Positions 34,012 through 42,922 of a stretch of 64,000 nucleotides of DNA are shown one piece after another; within the stretch, counting starts at the first letter, position 1, and the number at the start of each line of letters is the position of its first letter. This DNA is from DATBLQ01 sp036555325. Lineage in GTDB: Bacteria > Pseudomonadota > Alphaproteobacteria > Rhizobiales > Aestuariivirgaceae. A program made the translations under genes and the position numbers. The stretch covers positions 94,455 through 158,454 of the forward strand of contig DATBLQ010000043.1 of NCBI GenBank assembly GCA_036555325.1. The letters are read 5' to 3'. The notes under the pieces were generated by a model. The model was not told the DNA's origin. It ran no database searches and saw only the letters and a list, made by a program, of their open reading frames with translations.

Positions 34012-34675
34012 TTTGCCAGAGAAGAAAGCCTGAGAGCCTTAGCTCCCCGCTGGTCCTGATGATGAGATCGGGATCCGGCAAGTCGCCCGAATAGAGGTGG
34101 CCGGTTATGTCGGCGGTTGTGAGTTCGCTGGCAACTGCTGCCAGAGTCTTTCCTCGCTTTTCCTGCTCAAGCAGAAGCTGGCGTACCGCATCTATGATCT
34201 CCTCTCGCCCGCCATACGCCACGGCAATATTTATGCACATTGAATCGTAACCTTCGGTCGCCCGTGTGGCGGTCTCTATCGCTTCCGCTACGCTCGCCGG
34301 CAGCACATCGAGCCGCCCCGATGCTCGAACCTTCACCTTTCGATGGTGAATTTCAGGCTCCTTGACCAGCTGGCGCATCTTGGTCTCGATGGCAGCGAGA
34401 ATGTTTGATGTCTCTTCCGTTGATCGATTCAGATTATCGGTGGAAAGGACCCACAGCGTAACGACCTTTATGCCTAGCTCCGCACACCACTCAAGCACTT
34501 CGATGACTTTGTCGGCGCCCAGTCCATAGACTTCACGGGGATTGGTGATTCTCTGCTCGCGCGCATGGCGCCGGTTGCCGTCCAGAATCAAGCCAACGTG
34601 TCTGGGCATACTCCCTTTCAGCACCTCGCGTTTGAGGTACCGCTCGTAGATGGGGAGAACTAGATTCTTCAGCAC
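33899..34675 (-). CDS. Cis-prenyltransferase (UppS family), non-canonical
   Basis: A 258-residue Z-isoprenyl diphosphate synthase. The substrate motif is HVGLILDGNRRHARE at about 26-40 with Asp32. The end shows RTSGELRLSGFLLWQS, then YFSDVYWPAFRRIDF, the usual family region; canonical RLSNF reads RLSGF. The DGNRR form resembles actinobacterial short-chain cis-prenyltransferases more than cell-wall UppS. The essential undecaprenyl synthase of this group normally sits with cdsA and dxr, so this is probably a second, specialised enzyme. It overlaps the DUF2236 oxygenase gene, suggesting that the two share an isoprenoid substrate. The start is a GTG. Confidence 0.88.
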   Translation of the reverse strand: MLKNLVLPIYERYLKREVLKGSMPRHVGLILDGNRRHAREQRITNPREVYGLGADKVIEVLEWCAELGIKVVTLWVLSTDNLNRSTEETSNILAAIETKMRQLVKEPEIHHRKVKVRASGRLDVLPASVAEAIETATRATEGYDSMCINIAVAYGGREEIIDAVRQLLLEQEKRGKTLAAVASELTTADITGHLYSGDLPDPDLIIRTSGELRLSGFLLWQSVYSEFYFSDVYWPAFRRIDFLRAIRSFQQRKRRFGR

Positions 34676-34750
34676 TTTGCAATCGAACTAGAAGCAGGAC
34701 TCGACCACCGCATCTCATTAAATCGTGTATCGTCGGGCGGATTATCATCT

Positions 34751-36184
34751 TCAAACGACGGTTTGGTCAAACTCGGAGTTCACTGCGCCGCTGGAGTAGA
34801 AATGCTTCACTTTTTCATGATATCGAAGGCCCTCGGGTCGATAGGGCAGCATTTGATCGTACTGCAGCACCGCCGGCAGCTTAAACCGGTCCAACACCGT
34901 TGAATGAAGCGGAGCATCCGTGTCCGGTATGCGCGTGACCTTTCTTGCCAGAGAAAACACAAAGCTGCGTTGCGTCTCGTCATGCTGCGGCCCCGCTATG
35001 TCAGGAAACAACCGCAGGTATGCCGCATCCACCTTGAGCCCGATTGCGGCAGCGGTCTCAACCATCCATCCGAGTGTTATGTCGGAAAGCCTAGATTCGT
35101 TTTCGCTGTAACTTCCCCCAGTATCCGAATGGTTGCCGGAGAACCAAACTTGCTCAAACCAGATCGGCGTGGACGGCTTATGGATGCCAGGCTCGCCCCA
35201 TGCCACTCGTTCAAATGAACGTCGCTTCTCGTCGATTGAGATCGCATGGCGCGCAAAGTTCACATTGATGTTAAGGTCGGTATCATAGAACTTCATCCGT
35301 GGCTCTGTCAGATGAAATGGCCGCCACCGCCTATTAATCTTTTGTGACCATTCCCACCGTACGCGCAAGCCTGTGTTGATCATTATGGCGATGGCGCTGC
35401 CTAGGAGCGGGATAAGCATCAACAACAACCACTGTTCGCCGACAAAATATCCAAGTGCGCCCCCCAGGATGATGAAAGGCGCACATGCTAGTGCACCGAG
35501 GGCAAGCACCGCTGAGGGATTGGAGAGCGAAGCCACCGTATCGAATACGCCGATGAAGTATGGATACGCATTCGGTTTGAACTGGTTGACCGGTGACGAC
35601 GACCCATAACCTCTTCGGAAACGGCGCGCCAACCTGCGGCGCTGCACGAGCAACTCTCTTTGTCGCGGAGTGGCTTGCTTTCTCCTGCGGGATTCCGTGT
35701 GCTGATAGACCTTAGTGACCGCTTCAGTAGCAATCTGCCGCGAAACTTTCTCGCTGTACCTAGTTTGGTCTCGCTTCTTGTGGCGCGTGGGCACGCCGCA
35801 AAGTGCAAGCACACCGCCTAGACAGCGCACGGTGTAGGCGCCCCTGCTGAACCCAAAAAGAAAAATGCGGTCGCCCGGTCGCCACATGCGAATGATCGCT
35901 GCGTAGCATTCGATAATGTTTCTGGTGATTCCGAGGCCAGTAGCTTGGCTGCTGAGATTGTAGAACCGTCTCCAAATGGCGCCGAAAATCCCCAGATCCG
36001 TATTCGGCGGCAGTGTTCCCAGACCAGGACTGTAGAATGCAAGCTGGTCCTGAGGATTGACATCACAGTCTGGCCCACAACGTGCGGCGCGATAGAGCTT
36101 GTAGATGTTGCTTCGATGCTCATCGAGAAACAGGCCTCCGCGTTGCCCAGTACCATCAGCGAAAATTACAATGTTACGTGCCAT
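34751..36184 (-). CDS. DUF2235 domain hydrolase
   Basis: A 477-residue alpha/beta-hydrolase-like protein. It begins MARNIVIFADGTGQRGG, the usual DUF2235 start; AAGGGGGCAAG before the ATG at 36184 supports it. The nucleophile is Ser113 in FGFSRGAYTVR. Around residues 215-270 there are two strongly hydrophobic stretches, so the protein may be membrane-attached. Relatives include type VI secretion phospholipases (Tle1), but no secretion gene is nearby. It lies about 75 bases upstream of the prenyltransferase gene in the same direction, so it may be co-transcribed. Confidence 0.87.
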   Translation of the reverse strand: MARNIVIFADGTGQRGGLFLDEHRSNIYKLYRAARCGPDCDVNPQDQLAFYSPGLGTLPPNTDLGIFGAIWRRFYNLSSQATGLGITRNIIECYAAIIRMWRPGDRIFLFGFSRGAYTVRCLGGVLALCGVPTRHKKRDQTRYSEKVSRQIATEAVTKVYQHTESRRRKQATPRQRELLVQRRRLARRFRRGYGSSSPVNQFKPNAYPYFIGVFDTVASLSNPSAVLALGALACAPFIILGGALGYFVGEQWLLLMLIPLLGSAIAIMINTGLRVRWEWSQKINRRWRPFHLTEPRMKFYDTDLNINVNFARHAISIDEKRRSFERVAWGEPGIHKPSTPIWFEQVWFSGNHSDTGGSYSENESRLSDITLGWMVETAAAIGLKVDAAYLRLFPDIAGPQHDETQRSFVFSLARKVTRIPDTDAPLHSTVLDRFKLPAVLQYDQMLPYRPEGLRYHEKVKHFYSSGAVNSEFDQTVV

Positions 36185-36310
36185 CTTGCCCCCTTTTCGG
36201 ATTTGTAAATTTAAATTTACTCGGCCATGCCAGTTTGACCGTCGCCAGCCTCGCATGAGTAATAGAAAATCAGAGGTGATAGGGACTTGCGGACCTACTA
36301 AGTCCTGGTT

Positions 36311-37354
36311 TCACACCCGTTGATCGGTGCTCGGTTTTTCCCACAGATTGAGATGTCCCTCCTGTGCATATTCCTCGATGGCGGACAACTCTTCTGGCGT
36401 GAACTGAAGATTCTTGAGAGCGGCTACGTTCTCGCTGATCTGTTTGGGAGTACTCGCGCCGATAAGCGCCGACGTCACCTGCGGGCGCCGCAGAGCCCAT
36501 GCTATGGCCATTTGGGGTAGCGATTGGCCGCGCGACCTCGCAATTTCATTCAACGAACGAACGCGCGCGAGATTGTCCTTGTTCAGGTGTTCACGCAACA
36601 ACGAATTACCCCCTGGTCGGTTGATGCGGGCGTTTTTGGGGATGCCCTTGAGGTACTTCTCCGTCAATAACCCCTGAGCGAGAACAGAGAATGGGATACA
36701 GCCAATACCCAACTCATCGAGTGTGTTTAACAGGTCCTTTTCGATCCAGCGGTTCAGCATGCTATAGGAAGGTTGATGGATGAGCAGCGGAGTTCCAAGT
36801 CGCTGCAGAAGCGCCGATGCTTCGCGCGTCTTCTTCGCCGAGTACGAAGAAATACCGACATAAAGCGCTTTGCCCTGTCGCACGGCGGTGGCAAGAGCAT
36901 CCATTGTTTCTTCAAGCGGGGTGTCCACATCGAAACGATGTGAGTAGAAGATGTCTACGTACTCAAGCCCCATGCGCTTTAGACTTTGATCGAGGCTAGC
37001 TAAAACGTATTTGCGGGAGCCACCTCCCTGTCCGTAGGGGCCGGGCCACATATCCCATCCGGCTTTTGTCGAAATGATAAGTTCATCGCGGTATCGTCTA
37101 AAATCAGAGCGAAAGATTTTCCCGAAATTCGTTTCCGCGCTTCCATAGGGAGGACCATAATTGTTCGCGAGATCGAAATGAGTGATGCCAAGGTCAAAAG
37201 CCTTCCGTAACACGCTCCTTTGCACCTTTAGCGGCGTGGTATTTCCGAAATTGTGCCAGAGACCAAGCGATAGGACAGGCAACTTGAGACCGCTTCGCCC
37301 GCAATTGCGATACTGCATTCCGGAATATCGATCAGACGAAGCTGCGTAAGCCAA
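36311..37354 (-). CDS. Aldo/keto reductase (YghZ-like)
   Basis: A TIM-barrel NADPH oxidoreductase of about 347 residues related to glyceraldehyde-3-phosphate reductase YghZ. It shows YRNCGRSGLKLPVLSLGLW at the start, DLANNYGPPYGSAE with the catalytic Asp and Tyr, the Lys in STKAGWDMWPGPYG, and the His in IFYSHRFD. GGGAGG lies just upstream; a TTG at 37354 fits the spacing best, with a GTG at 37360 too close. It appears to be a stand-alone gene. The physiological substrate is unknown. Confidence 0.9.
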   Translation of the reverse strand: MAYAASSDRYSGMQYRNCGRSGLKLPVLSLGLWHNFGNTTPLKVQRSVLRKAFDLGITHFDLANNYGPPYGSAETNFGKIFRSDFRRYRDELIISTKAGWDMWPGPYGQGGGSRKYVLASLDQSLKRMGLEYVDIFYSHRFDVDTPLEETMDALATAVRQGKALYVGISSYSAKKTREASALLQRLGTPLLIHQPSYSMLNRWIEKDLLNTLDELGIGCIPFSVLAQGLLTEKYLKGIPKNARINRPGGNSLLREHLNKDNLARVRSLNEIARSRGQSLPQMAIAWALRRPQVTSALIGASTPKQISENVAALKNLQFTPEELSAIEEYAQEGHLNLWEKPSTDQRV

Positions 37355-37484
37355 GCTCACCTCCCTAATGATGCAGGTTCGTGGTTCTAAGTGACTTGCT
37401 GGCCGGACACAAGCAAGGGAAACGTCATGCGCTAAGGATTGCTCTACACCTTCCTGGCCTTATGGCGCCATTCCCTCCTTAGTC

Positions 37485-38120
37485 CTACTTCAGGAGCTTG
37501 AATGCGTGCGCCCAGTCATTTTGCAGGAAGCCGGGGATACACCACAGGATGCACAAGGGTTCAATCGCTCGCGCTGCCTCTGCCTTACCCATATCCGCTG
37601 TTTCCCATCCGAATTGTGTCAGGATCTGGCTGACCGTTCGCCTTGCCTCCGAATCGTTCCCGCAAATGAACATGGTTGGCGCGGCTTCGAACTGTGGATT
37701 TACCATGCATGCGTTGCCCACCGAATTGAACGCTTTGACGAACCGAGCGTCCTTAAACTCGCGCTGCAAGCGCTCCATGAGAGACTCATCAAGGCTGGTG
37801 AAAAATCTCAGCACTCCATTGGTCGGAGGCGCATCGGCAATTGGGTTGGTCGTATCGATGACAACCTTCCCCGCGAGATTTGAAGCACCAGCAATGCGAA
37901 GAGCCTCCGCTGCCGCAGATCCTTTGACAGCAAGAACAATAACCTCGCCATGCTTTGCAGCTTCCGAGAAGCTTCCAATGCGAATACCGGAGTTTTGACG
38001 CGCCCACGGCTCCAAGTTCTTGGTCGTGCGGGTTCCCACTGTGACGACGTGTCCATGCTTCAGAAAACCGTTTGCCAGAGACTTCGCCACGTCCCCCGAT
38101 CCAATAACTCCAACCTTCAT
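37485..38120 (-). CDS. NADP-binding oxidoreductase, F420-dependent NADP reductase-like
   Basis: A 211-residue Rossmann protein starting MKVGVIGSGDVAKSLANGF. NRT-type contacts (GTRTTKN) at about 33-39 favour NADP. VIDTTNPIADAPP and KAFNSVGN are hallmarks of the family annotated as NADPH-dependent F420 reductase or Dinucleotide-binding enzyme. Whether coenzyme F420 is the partner is not shown by the sequence. The ATG at 38120 was chosen over an upstream GTG because AGGTGAG precedes it. Confidence 0.85.
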   Translation of the reverse strand: MKVGVIGSGDVAKSLANGFLKHGHVVTVGTRTTKNLEPWARQNSGIRIGSFSEAAKHGEVIVLAVKGSAAAEALRIAGASNLAGKVVIDTTNPIADAPPTNGVLRFFTSLDESLMERLQREFKDARFVKAFNSVGNACMVNPQFEAAPTMFICGNDSEARRTVSQILTQFGWETADMGKAEAARAIEPLCILWCIPGFLQNDWAHAFKLLK

Positions 38121-38158
38121 TTTGGAATGTCTCACCTGTGAACATACGGACTGCTGGT

Positions 38159-38479
38159 TTACGGCGACCGACCCAACCTGGCGAAGACCGCCCGGTTTTT
38201 GTTATCTTCCATCAGCTGTGTGAACCCCGAAATCGTGTCGAACCCAAGTCCGCGCGGCAAACCTGTATCAGGATCCGGCTTGATTTTGCTGTAGCTCTCG
38301 CTGGTGATCTTCTGCCACTTGCCGGCGGGTCGTTTTACTTCAACGTTCACGACGGTCGCTTTTAGCACCATGCGAACGATTGCCTCTTTGGGAGCGGACG
38401 GCTTCGTCAAGCTCAGGCATCCCCCAATCATCTGCCATCCATTGGCCAGCGCCCAGTTCGTCAGCTCTTCCCTATCCAC
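38159..38479 (-). CDS. Hypothetical protein
   Basis: A 106-residue protein with no domain I recognise. A GTG at 38479 is preceded by AAGGA at 6 bases, which fits better than an upstream TTG. It is basic in the middle (NVEVKRPAGKWQKI) and has no signal peptide or membrane segment. It precedes the NADP-binding gene by about 40 bases in the same direction and may be co-transcribed with it. Confidence 0.55.
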   Translation of the reverse strand: MDREELTNWALANGWQMIGGCLSLTKPSAPKEAIVRMVLKATVVNVEVKRPAGKWQKITSESYSKIKPDPDTGLPRGLGFDTISGFTQLMEDNKNRAVFARLGRSP

Positions 38480-38626
38480 CGAGGATCCTTTGCAAATACA
38501 TGTTGGAGGCGCGGCATGTTCCGGCAATCGCTTCTAGCACAGAACGCGCTTGGAAGCTCGTGGTCAAACGAGCCCCGCTGCATGCACGCTCAAGCGTGCG
38601 TCGCCCAATTCCCGCCGCGCGTTCGG

Positions 38627-39448
38627 CTATTCCAAAGCCAGCTTCGGTCTGTTCAGATTGAAATTGGTCTTTCGGACTAGATTTGACTTGAGTGCCACTT
38701 TCTTTCCCGGTCGATCGCCGGCCAAATGCCAGCGCGGAAACAGTCCGGTGGAAACAACCTGCTCTTCTCGAACGATTTTTCGCAGTTTTCGCTTTAGTGG
38801 TGGTGCCTTGGCTATCCTACGGGGTGTTCCTATGACCACCACTTTTGTTCCCTCGTTCACTCGATCATAAAGATCGACAACGTCGATGTTGAGCATCCGC
38901 ACGCAACCAGATGAAACCGCTTGTCCTATTGATGTCGGCTGGTTCGTCCCATGGATCCGATAAAGCGTGTCCGCTCCGTTCGCGTACAGATAGAGAGCGC
39001 GCGCCCCCAGAGGATTTTTCGGGCCGCCGGGCATGCCTTTCGCCCATTTGGCGGCAAACCGATCGCGCGCGACCATGGCTTTCGGCGGGAACCAGTACGG
39101 CCAAGGGGTCTTGCGGCCGATTTCGGCGTTCCCGTTCCACTCAAATCCTTCTCGGCCGACGCCGATTCCATAGCGTATGGCACGCCCCTCAGGCAGAACG
39201 AAATAAAGATAGCGATTGTCGGTATCGACCACGACAGTGCCTGCCGGGTGTTGTGTGTCGTATTGGATTTCCTGCCGCTGAAAGTCGAGAGGGACTTTTT
39301 CGATATCCTCAGATGAAACCGGAAAACGTTCCTCGTTTCCGATCACTTCGCCGGAGGCGATTTTCTCTTGCGCTAGAGCGACATGCGCACAAACGACAAA
39401 CCAAACAGCGCTGAGGCCAACACACGCTTTACCCGGCCCTACTAACAT
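38627..39448 (-). CDS. L,D-transpeptidase
   Basis: A 273-residue exported YkuD-domain enzyme that forms 3-3 peptidoglycan crosslinks or attaches proteins to the wall. The start at 39448 is preceded by GGGGAAGAG and gives a signal peptide ending around AHVALA. The catalytic core shows IHGTNQP and SSGCVRM with Cys near residue 182. The Lys/Arg-rich tail after the catalytic domain is typical of rhizobial members. It is a stand-alone gene. Confidence 0.93.
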   Translation of the reverse strand: MLVGPGKACVGLSAVWFVVCAHVALAQEKIASGEVIGNEERFPVSSEDIEKVPLDFQRQEIQYDTQHPAGTVVVDTDNRYLYFVLPEGRAIRYGIGVGREGFEWNGNAEIGRKTPWPYWFPPKAMVARDRFAAKWAKGMPGGPKNPLGARALYLYANGADTLYRIHGTNQPTSIGQAVSSGCVRMLNIDVVDLYDRVNEGTKVVVIGTPRRIAKAPPLKRKLRKIVREEQVVSTGLFPRWHLAGDRPGKKVALKSNLVRKTNFNLNRPKLALE

Positions 39449-39661
39449 CTCTTCCCCATCCCACTTGCACGAAGGACGTCCCGAGCAACAGTTTTGCAGC
39501 CTCCATGGTCTTTTCGTAATCACAAATGCGTGTGAGAACCAACCGGTATGACTCGATCAACATAAAATCGATTCACTCAAACACTCATGGACCCTTCGAG
39601 GACTCCTAGTCGCACGGATGATTGCGACCGGCGTTTGATGCTGGATGAGGGTCTGCGAGGT

Positions 39662-41146
39662 CTAGGATCCCTCGACTACTGCCTCTGCTTCGATTTCGAC
39701 AGCATAGCCGCCAATGAGGGCAGAGACCTCCACAAGTGTATTCGCTGGGCGCACGTGGCCGAGGTAGCGTCCATGGACACGAGAGACGGCCTCCCAATCA
39801 TTGTGGTCGCGTAGATATATTCGCGTACGGACAATATCTTCCATGGTTCCCCCCAAGGCTTCGATACTGGCTTGAATCTTGTCAAGAATATAGACGGCTT
39901 GGGCCTCTGCGTTGTGGGGGGCTATCATCAAACCTGACCCATGAGTGGCCGTCGTGCCACTGACGAGAATGCGGTTTCCAACCTTTACCGCACGGCTATA
40001 ACCCGCCAACGGCTCCCAGATGCTGCCTGTGTCAACTCGCCAGCGACCTGGCCGCCCCGGCACGGGCCCGGAGCTGTAGACCTTAGGCAGGCTGGCGAGA
40101 TGATGGCTGAGATCGCCGGTGGCTGTGAGAAAGGGGGGCCGGCGATACTCATCGCCGCAGTCGCCGGGCACCGGACTCATTGCTGCTACTGCAGCGGCAA
40201 TTGTCTCAAGATCTTCTCCATCCAATTGAAAGCTGAAAACCTTGAGATTGTCAGTGCGGTGCTCGCGATCGCCCAATCGTGCGCCAACGATGACTGCAGC
40301 CACGGCTGCCTGTTGGAGCACCCAGCGGGTCGCGATGTTGGCCATGGAAACATTGTGCTTGCGAGCTACGGCAGCAAGGCAGTCAAGAATATCCTGCAAC
40401 TCATTCCAACCTCCGATGACGTCCACGAAACGGAGATACTTCAGGGTACTCCAATCGGTCACCTCACCCGCCGCCGGCCTAGGGCGGCCATGCCATTTTT
40501 CCGTGAGCAGCCCTCCGGCAAGGGTCCCATAGGCTAGGAGGCGCACGCCCGAAACCAGACAAAACTCGCTCATCCGACCTGCGGCGCGGCGATCAAGGAG
40601 CGAAAAGCAGACCTGGTTCGAAACAAGCGGAATGCCGTGACTGACAGCAAGTTGTAGATGGTCGGTGTCGAAATTGGTGGTGCCGAGATGCTGAATCAGC
40701 CCCTGTGCACGCAGTGCCTCGAGCCCGTTCAGTGCGTCGATCCAGCCGGGATGCTGAAACAGCCACCAATGCAATTGCATGAGATCGATCTTGCCCGCAC
40801 GCAGCCGGTCGAGCGCTCGCCGGATTGCCGCTTCTACGATTTCGGAGGTGACTGCGGCCGGTGTTGGGCACCATTTCGTCAGAATCCCCGGAGGTGGCGC
40901 CTTAACCCTGCCTGCTTGGCGCGAAACATTGAAATAACCGGCCACGTCTTCGGCACTGCCGTAATGATCCGCCATGTCGAAGGTGTCGAAGCCCGCCGAA
41001 GCATAGGCTGCCATGTCCCCCGCCAACCGATCAAAATCAAGCTTGCGGCCATCCTTTTCCATGTCGGCAATTTGCCAGAGACCCATGATGATGCGGCTGA
41101 TCTCTAGGCCGGGTGCGAGTCGGTAGCGCTCGGGCTTTTCGTTCAT
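39662..41146 (-). CDS. Aldo/keto reductase - RidA fusion protein
   Basis: A 494-residue two-domain protein. Residues 1-~330 are an aldo/keto reductase: DMADHYGSAED holds the Asp and Tyr, LTKWCPTP the Lys and LMQLHWW the His. Residues ~375-494 are a RidA/YjgF domain (RILVSGTTATHGSG, then LVEVSALIGGYAVEIEAEAV). Rid proteins hydrolyse reactive enamine or imine intermediates. The residue before the LVEV strand is Asn where classical RidA has Arg, so it belongs to another Rid subgroup. It lies 66 bases downstream of the binding-protein gene and is the last gene of the leftward cluster. The fused pair suggests an oxidation-deamination step in one polypeptide, which is inferred. Confidence 0.9.
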   Translation of the reverse strand: MNEKPERYRLAPGLEISRIIMGLWQIADMEKDGRKLDFDRLAGDMAAYASAGFDTFDMADHYGSAEDVAGYFNVSRQAGRVKAPPPGILTKWCPTPAAVTSEIVEAAIRRALDRLRAGKIDLMQLHWWLFQHPGWIDALNGLEALRAQGLIQHLGTTNFDTDHLQLAVSHGIPLVSNQVCFSLLDRRAAGRMSEFCLVSGVRLLAYGTLAGGLLTEKWHGRPRPAAGEVTDWSTLKYLRFVDVIGGWNELQDILDCLAAVARKHNVSMANIATRWVLQQAAVAAVIVGARLGDREHRTDNLKVFSFQLDGEDLETIAAAVAAMSPVPGDCGDEYRRPPFLTATGDLSHHLASLPKVYSSGPVPGRPGRWRVDTGSIWEPLAGYSRAVKVGNRILVSGTTATHGSGLMIAPHNAEAQAVYILDKIQASIEALGGTMEDIVRTRIYLRDHNDWEAVSRVHGRYLGHVRPANTLVEVSALIGGYAVEIEAEAVVEGS

Positions 41147-41212
41147 GAGAGGAGGGTCGGCCGGAGACGCTGCTACCAGCAGCGGCTCCGGCTTGCGAGT
41201 CTTGCCGCGAAA

Positions 41213-42478
41213 TCAGTTGCCGAGTTTGGCCTTGATCGCGTCGACGTCCGCGGTGGTCATTTCGCTGACTGTAGCAACTTCGCCATTCTGGATGCGCCAG
41301 AGCCGGAACGGCCCGGTGATATCGCCATATTGATCGAAGCTGACCGGCCCAATCACCCCCTCGTATTTGACGGGCTTGCCGTCCTTGATGAGCTGCAGCG
41401 CCTTGGCGAATTCCTCCTTGCCGGCATAGATGACTTCCCCATTAGGATCGACCACCTTTGGAATTGCCTCCTTGATGGCCGCAGGATCTGCCTTGCCGGC
41501 TTGAGCAATGGCCAGCCCGACAATTGCGCCCGCATCATAGGCTCGGTCTGCAGCAGGGTTGGACGGCTCGATGCCCGAGAACTCCTTATAGTTTTTGGTG
41601 AAATATTCAGTGGAGGGGGTGGGGTTGGTGCCGGAAGAAGTGCCGAAGGCGTTGTTGAGGTGTTCAGCCCCCACGCTCTTGATGAAATCCGGGCTGTTCA
41701 TTCCATCATTGAGGAGGAATTTTGCAACGCCGCCCTGGGAAATCCATTGCCGAGCGATCGTCGCCCCATCCACGGGATAACTGATTAGGTACAGACCATC
41801 CGGATTGCCCGCCATGGCGGCGGTGACTTCGGCTTGGTAGCTCGGCTGCTTTTCGTTGTAGGGGGTGACCGAAATGATCTTGCCTCCGAGCGCCTCATAG
41901 GTCTTGGAGAACTCCTTTACCATGTTGACGCCGAAGTCGTTGTTCACGTGAATGATAGAAATGTTCTTGAAACCCTGATCAAGCGCGTATTTCGCGGCCG
42001 CCACTCCCTGCAAAGCATCGGAGGTAATGGTTCGGAAGAAGACTCCATTTGTCTTCCCTTCCCGTCCCAAGGCAGTGAGGGTGGGTGATGAGGAGGCAGG
42101 CGAGACCTGCACGACTTTTGCCGGGCCCGTGACGGAGGTGAGGATCGGAATCGAAACGGATGATATGATTCCTCCGATCAGAGCCGGCACCTTCTTCACC
42201 TGAACCAGCTGGGTTGCGACATCGACGGCTACCGTTCCTTGGCTTTGCGAGTCGCGTATGTCCGCGACGAGCTTGCAGCCCTCCAAAACACCGCCCGCGT
42301 CATTGATGTCGCGAAAGGCCATTTCCACGGATTTGGCGCCGGCTTGTCCGTACTCGCCGGCAGGTCCGGTCAATTCCATGACCACTCCGACCGTCACATC
42401 ACAGTCGGCCGCTTGGCCTGCGCCGGATGCCATTACGATCGCGGCCATTCCTGCAAAGGCTGAAATGAAAGCTTTCAT
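41213..42478 (-). CDS. Branched-chain-amino-acid-type ABC substrate-binding protein
   Basis: A 421-residue periplasmic type I binding protein (LivJ/K-like). The N-terminal MKAFISAFAGMAAIVMASG is a signal peptide ending GQAA. The mature protein has VGVVMELTGPAGEYGQAG and later NDFGVNMVKEF. GGGAGG precedes the ATG. It is separated from livGFHM, which run the other way, but is the obvious partner. The ligand is unlikely to be a simple branched-chain amino acid given the hydantoinase-type neighbours. Confidence 0.93.
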   Translation of the reverse strand: MKAFISAFAGMAAIVMASGAGQAADCDVTVGVVMELTGPAGEYGQAGAKSVEMAFRDINDAGGVLEGCKLVADIRDSQSQGTVAVDVATQLVQVKKVPALIGGIISSVSIPILTSVTGPAKVVQVSPASSSPTLTALGREGKTNGVFFRTITSDALQGVAAAKYALDQGFKNISIIHVNNDFGVNMVKEFSKTYEALGGKIISVTPYNEKQPSYQAEVTAAMAGNPDGLYLISYPVDGATIARQWISQGGVAKFLLNDGMNSPDFIKSVGAEHLNNAFGTSSGTNPTPSTEYFTKNYKEFSGIEPSNPAADRAYDAGAIVGLAIAQAGKADPAAIKEAIPKVVDPNGEVIYAGKEEFAKALQLIKDGKPVKYEGVIGPVSFDQYGDITGPFRLWRIQNGEVATVSEMTTADVDAIKAKLGN

Positions 42479-42514
42479 GGTGTACTCTTTACCTCCCTTT
42501 CGCGATCTACTTTT

Positions 42515-42922
42515 CTAATGATCCTTGGCGTCTGGAATCCACGTCTCCTGCAGATGCCGCCACACCACTCCACACGGCGCACGCTTCTCCACCGTAAACA
42601 GAGCTGTTGCCAGGCGCCGGGTCGTTTTGGTGTCACGATACTGTTCCTCGATGTAGCGGAGCAAGACCGAATCTCCGAGGTCCGCCACAAGGCTGAGATC
42701 GCTGATACTTATCCGAAAATCCGGTGACATACGCGTGCTGGCGAGCCGATCGAGAACCAACGCGCGACTGACCAGCAGCCCGTCCGGCGTGATCATCTGA
42801 AAATCCGTTGCCAGGGACCTGCTGCAACGGTCGAAGTCCTGCGAGCGCCCGGTAAAGAGCTCAACGAATGCGGCGTGAAGCGATCTCACCTCTTGCGCAG
42901 CTTGCTCGGCAAGGATTGTCAT
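42515..42922 (-). CDS. NTF2-like (SnoaL/DUF4440-type) protein
   Basis: A 135-residue cone-fold protein. The pattern VRSLHAAFVELFTGRSQDFDR, read in two halves, and later LFTVEKRAPCGVVWRHLQETWI match the NTF2-like family. Such proteins may be small enzymes or binding proteins; no catalytic residues stand out. It overlaps the aldo/keto reductase stop as ATGA and lies 36 bases before the binding-protein gene, so it belongs to this operon. Confidence 0.75.
   Translation of the reverse strand: MTILAEQAAQEVRSLHAAFVELFTGRSQDFDRCSRSLATDFQMITPDGLLVSRALVLDRLASTRMSPDFRISISDLSLVADLGDSVLLRYIEEQYRDTKTTRRLATALFTVEKRAPCGVVWRHLQETWIPDAKDH

Noticed and set aside
34751..36184. Type VI secretion effector
   Set aside because: DUF2235 relatives include Tle1 effectors, but there are no VgrG, PAAR, immunity or secretion genes nearby.
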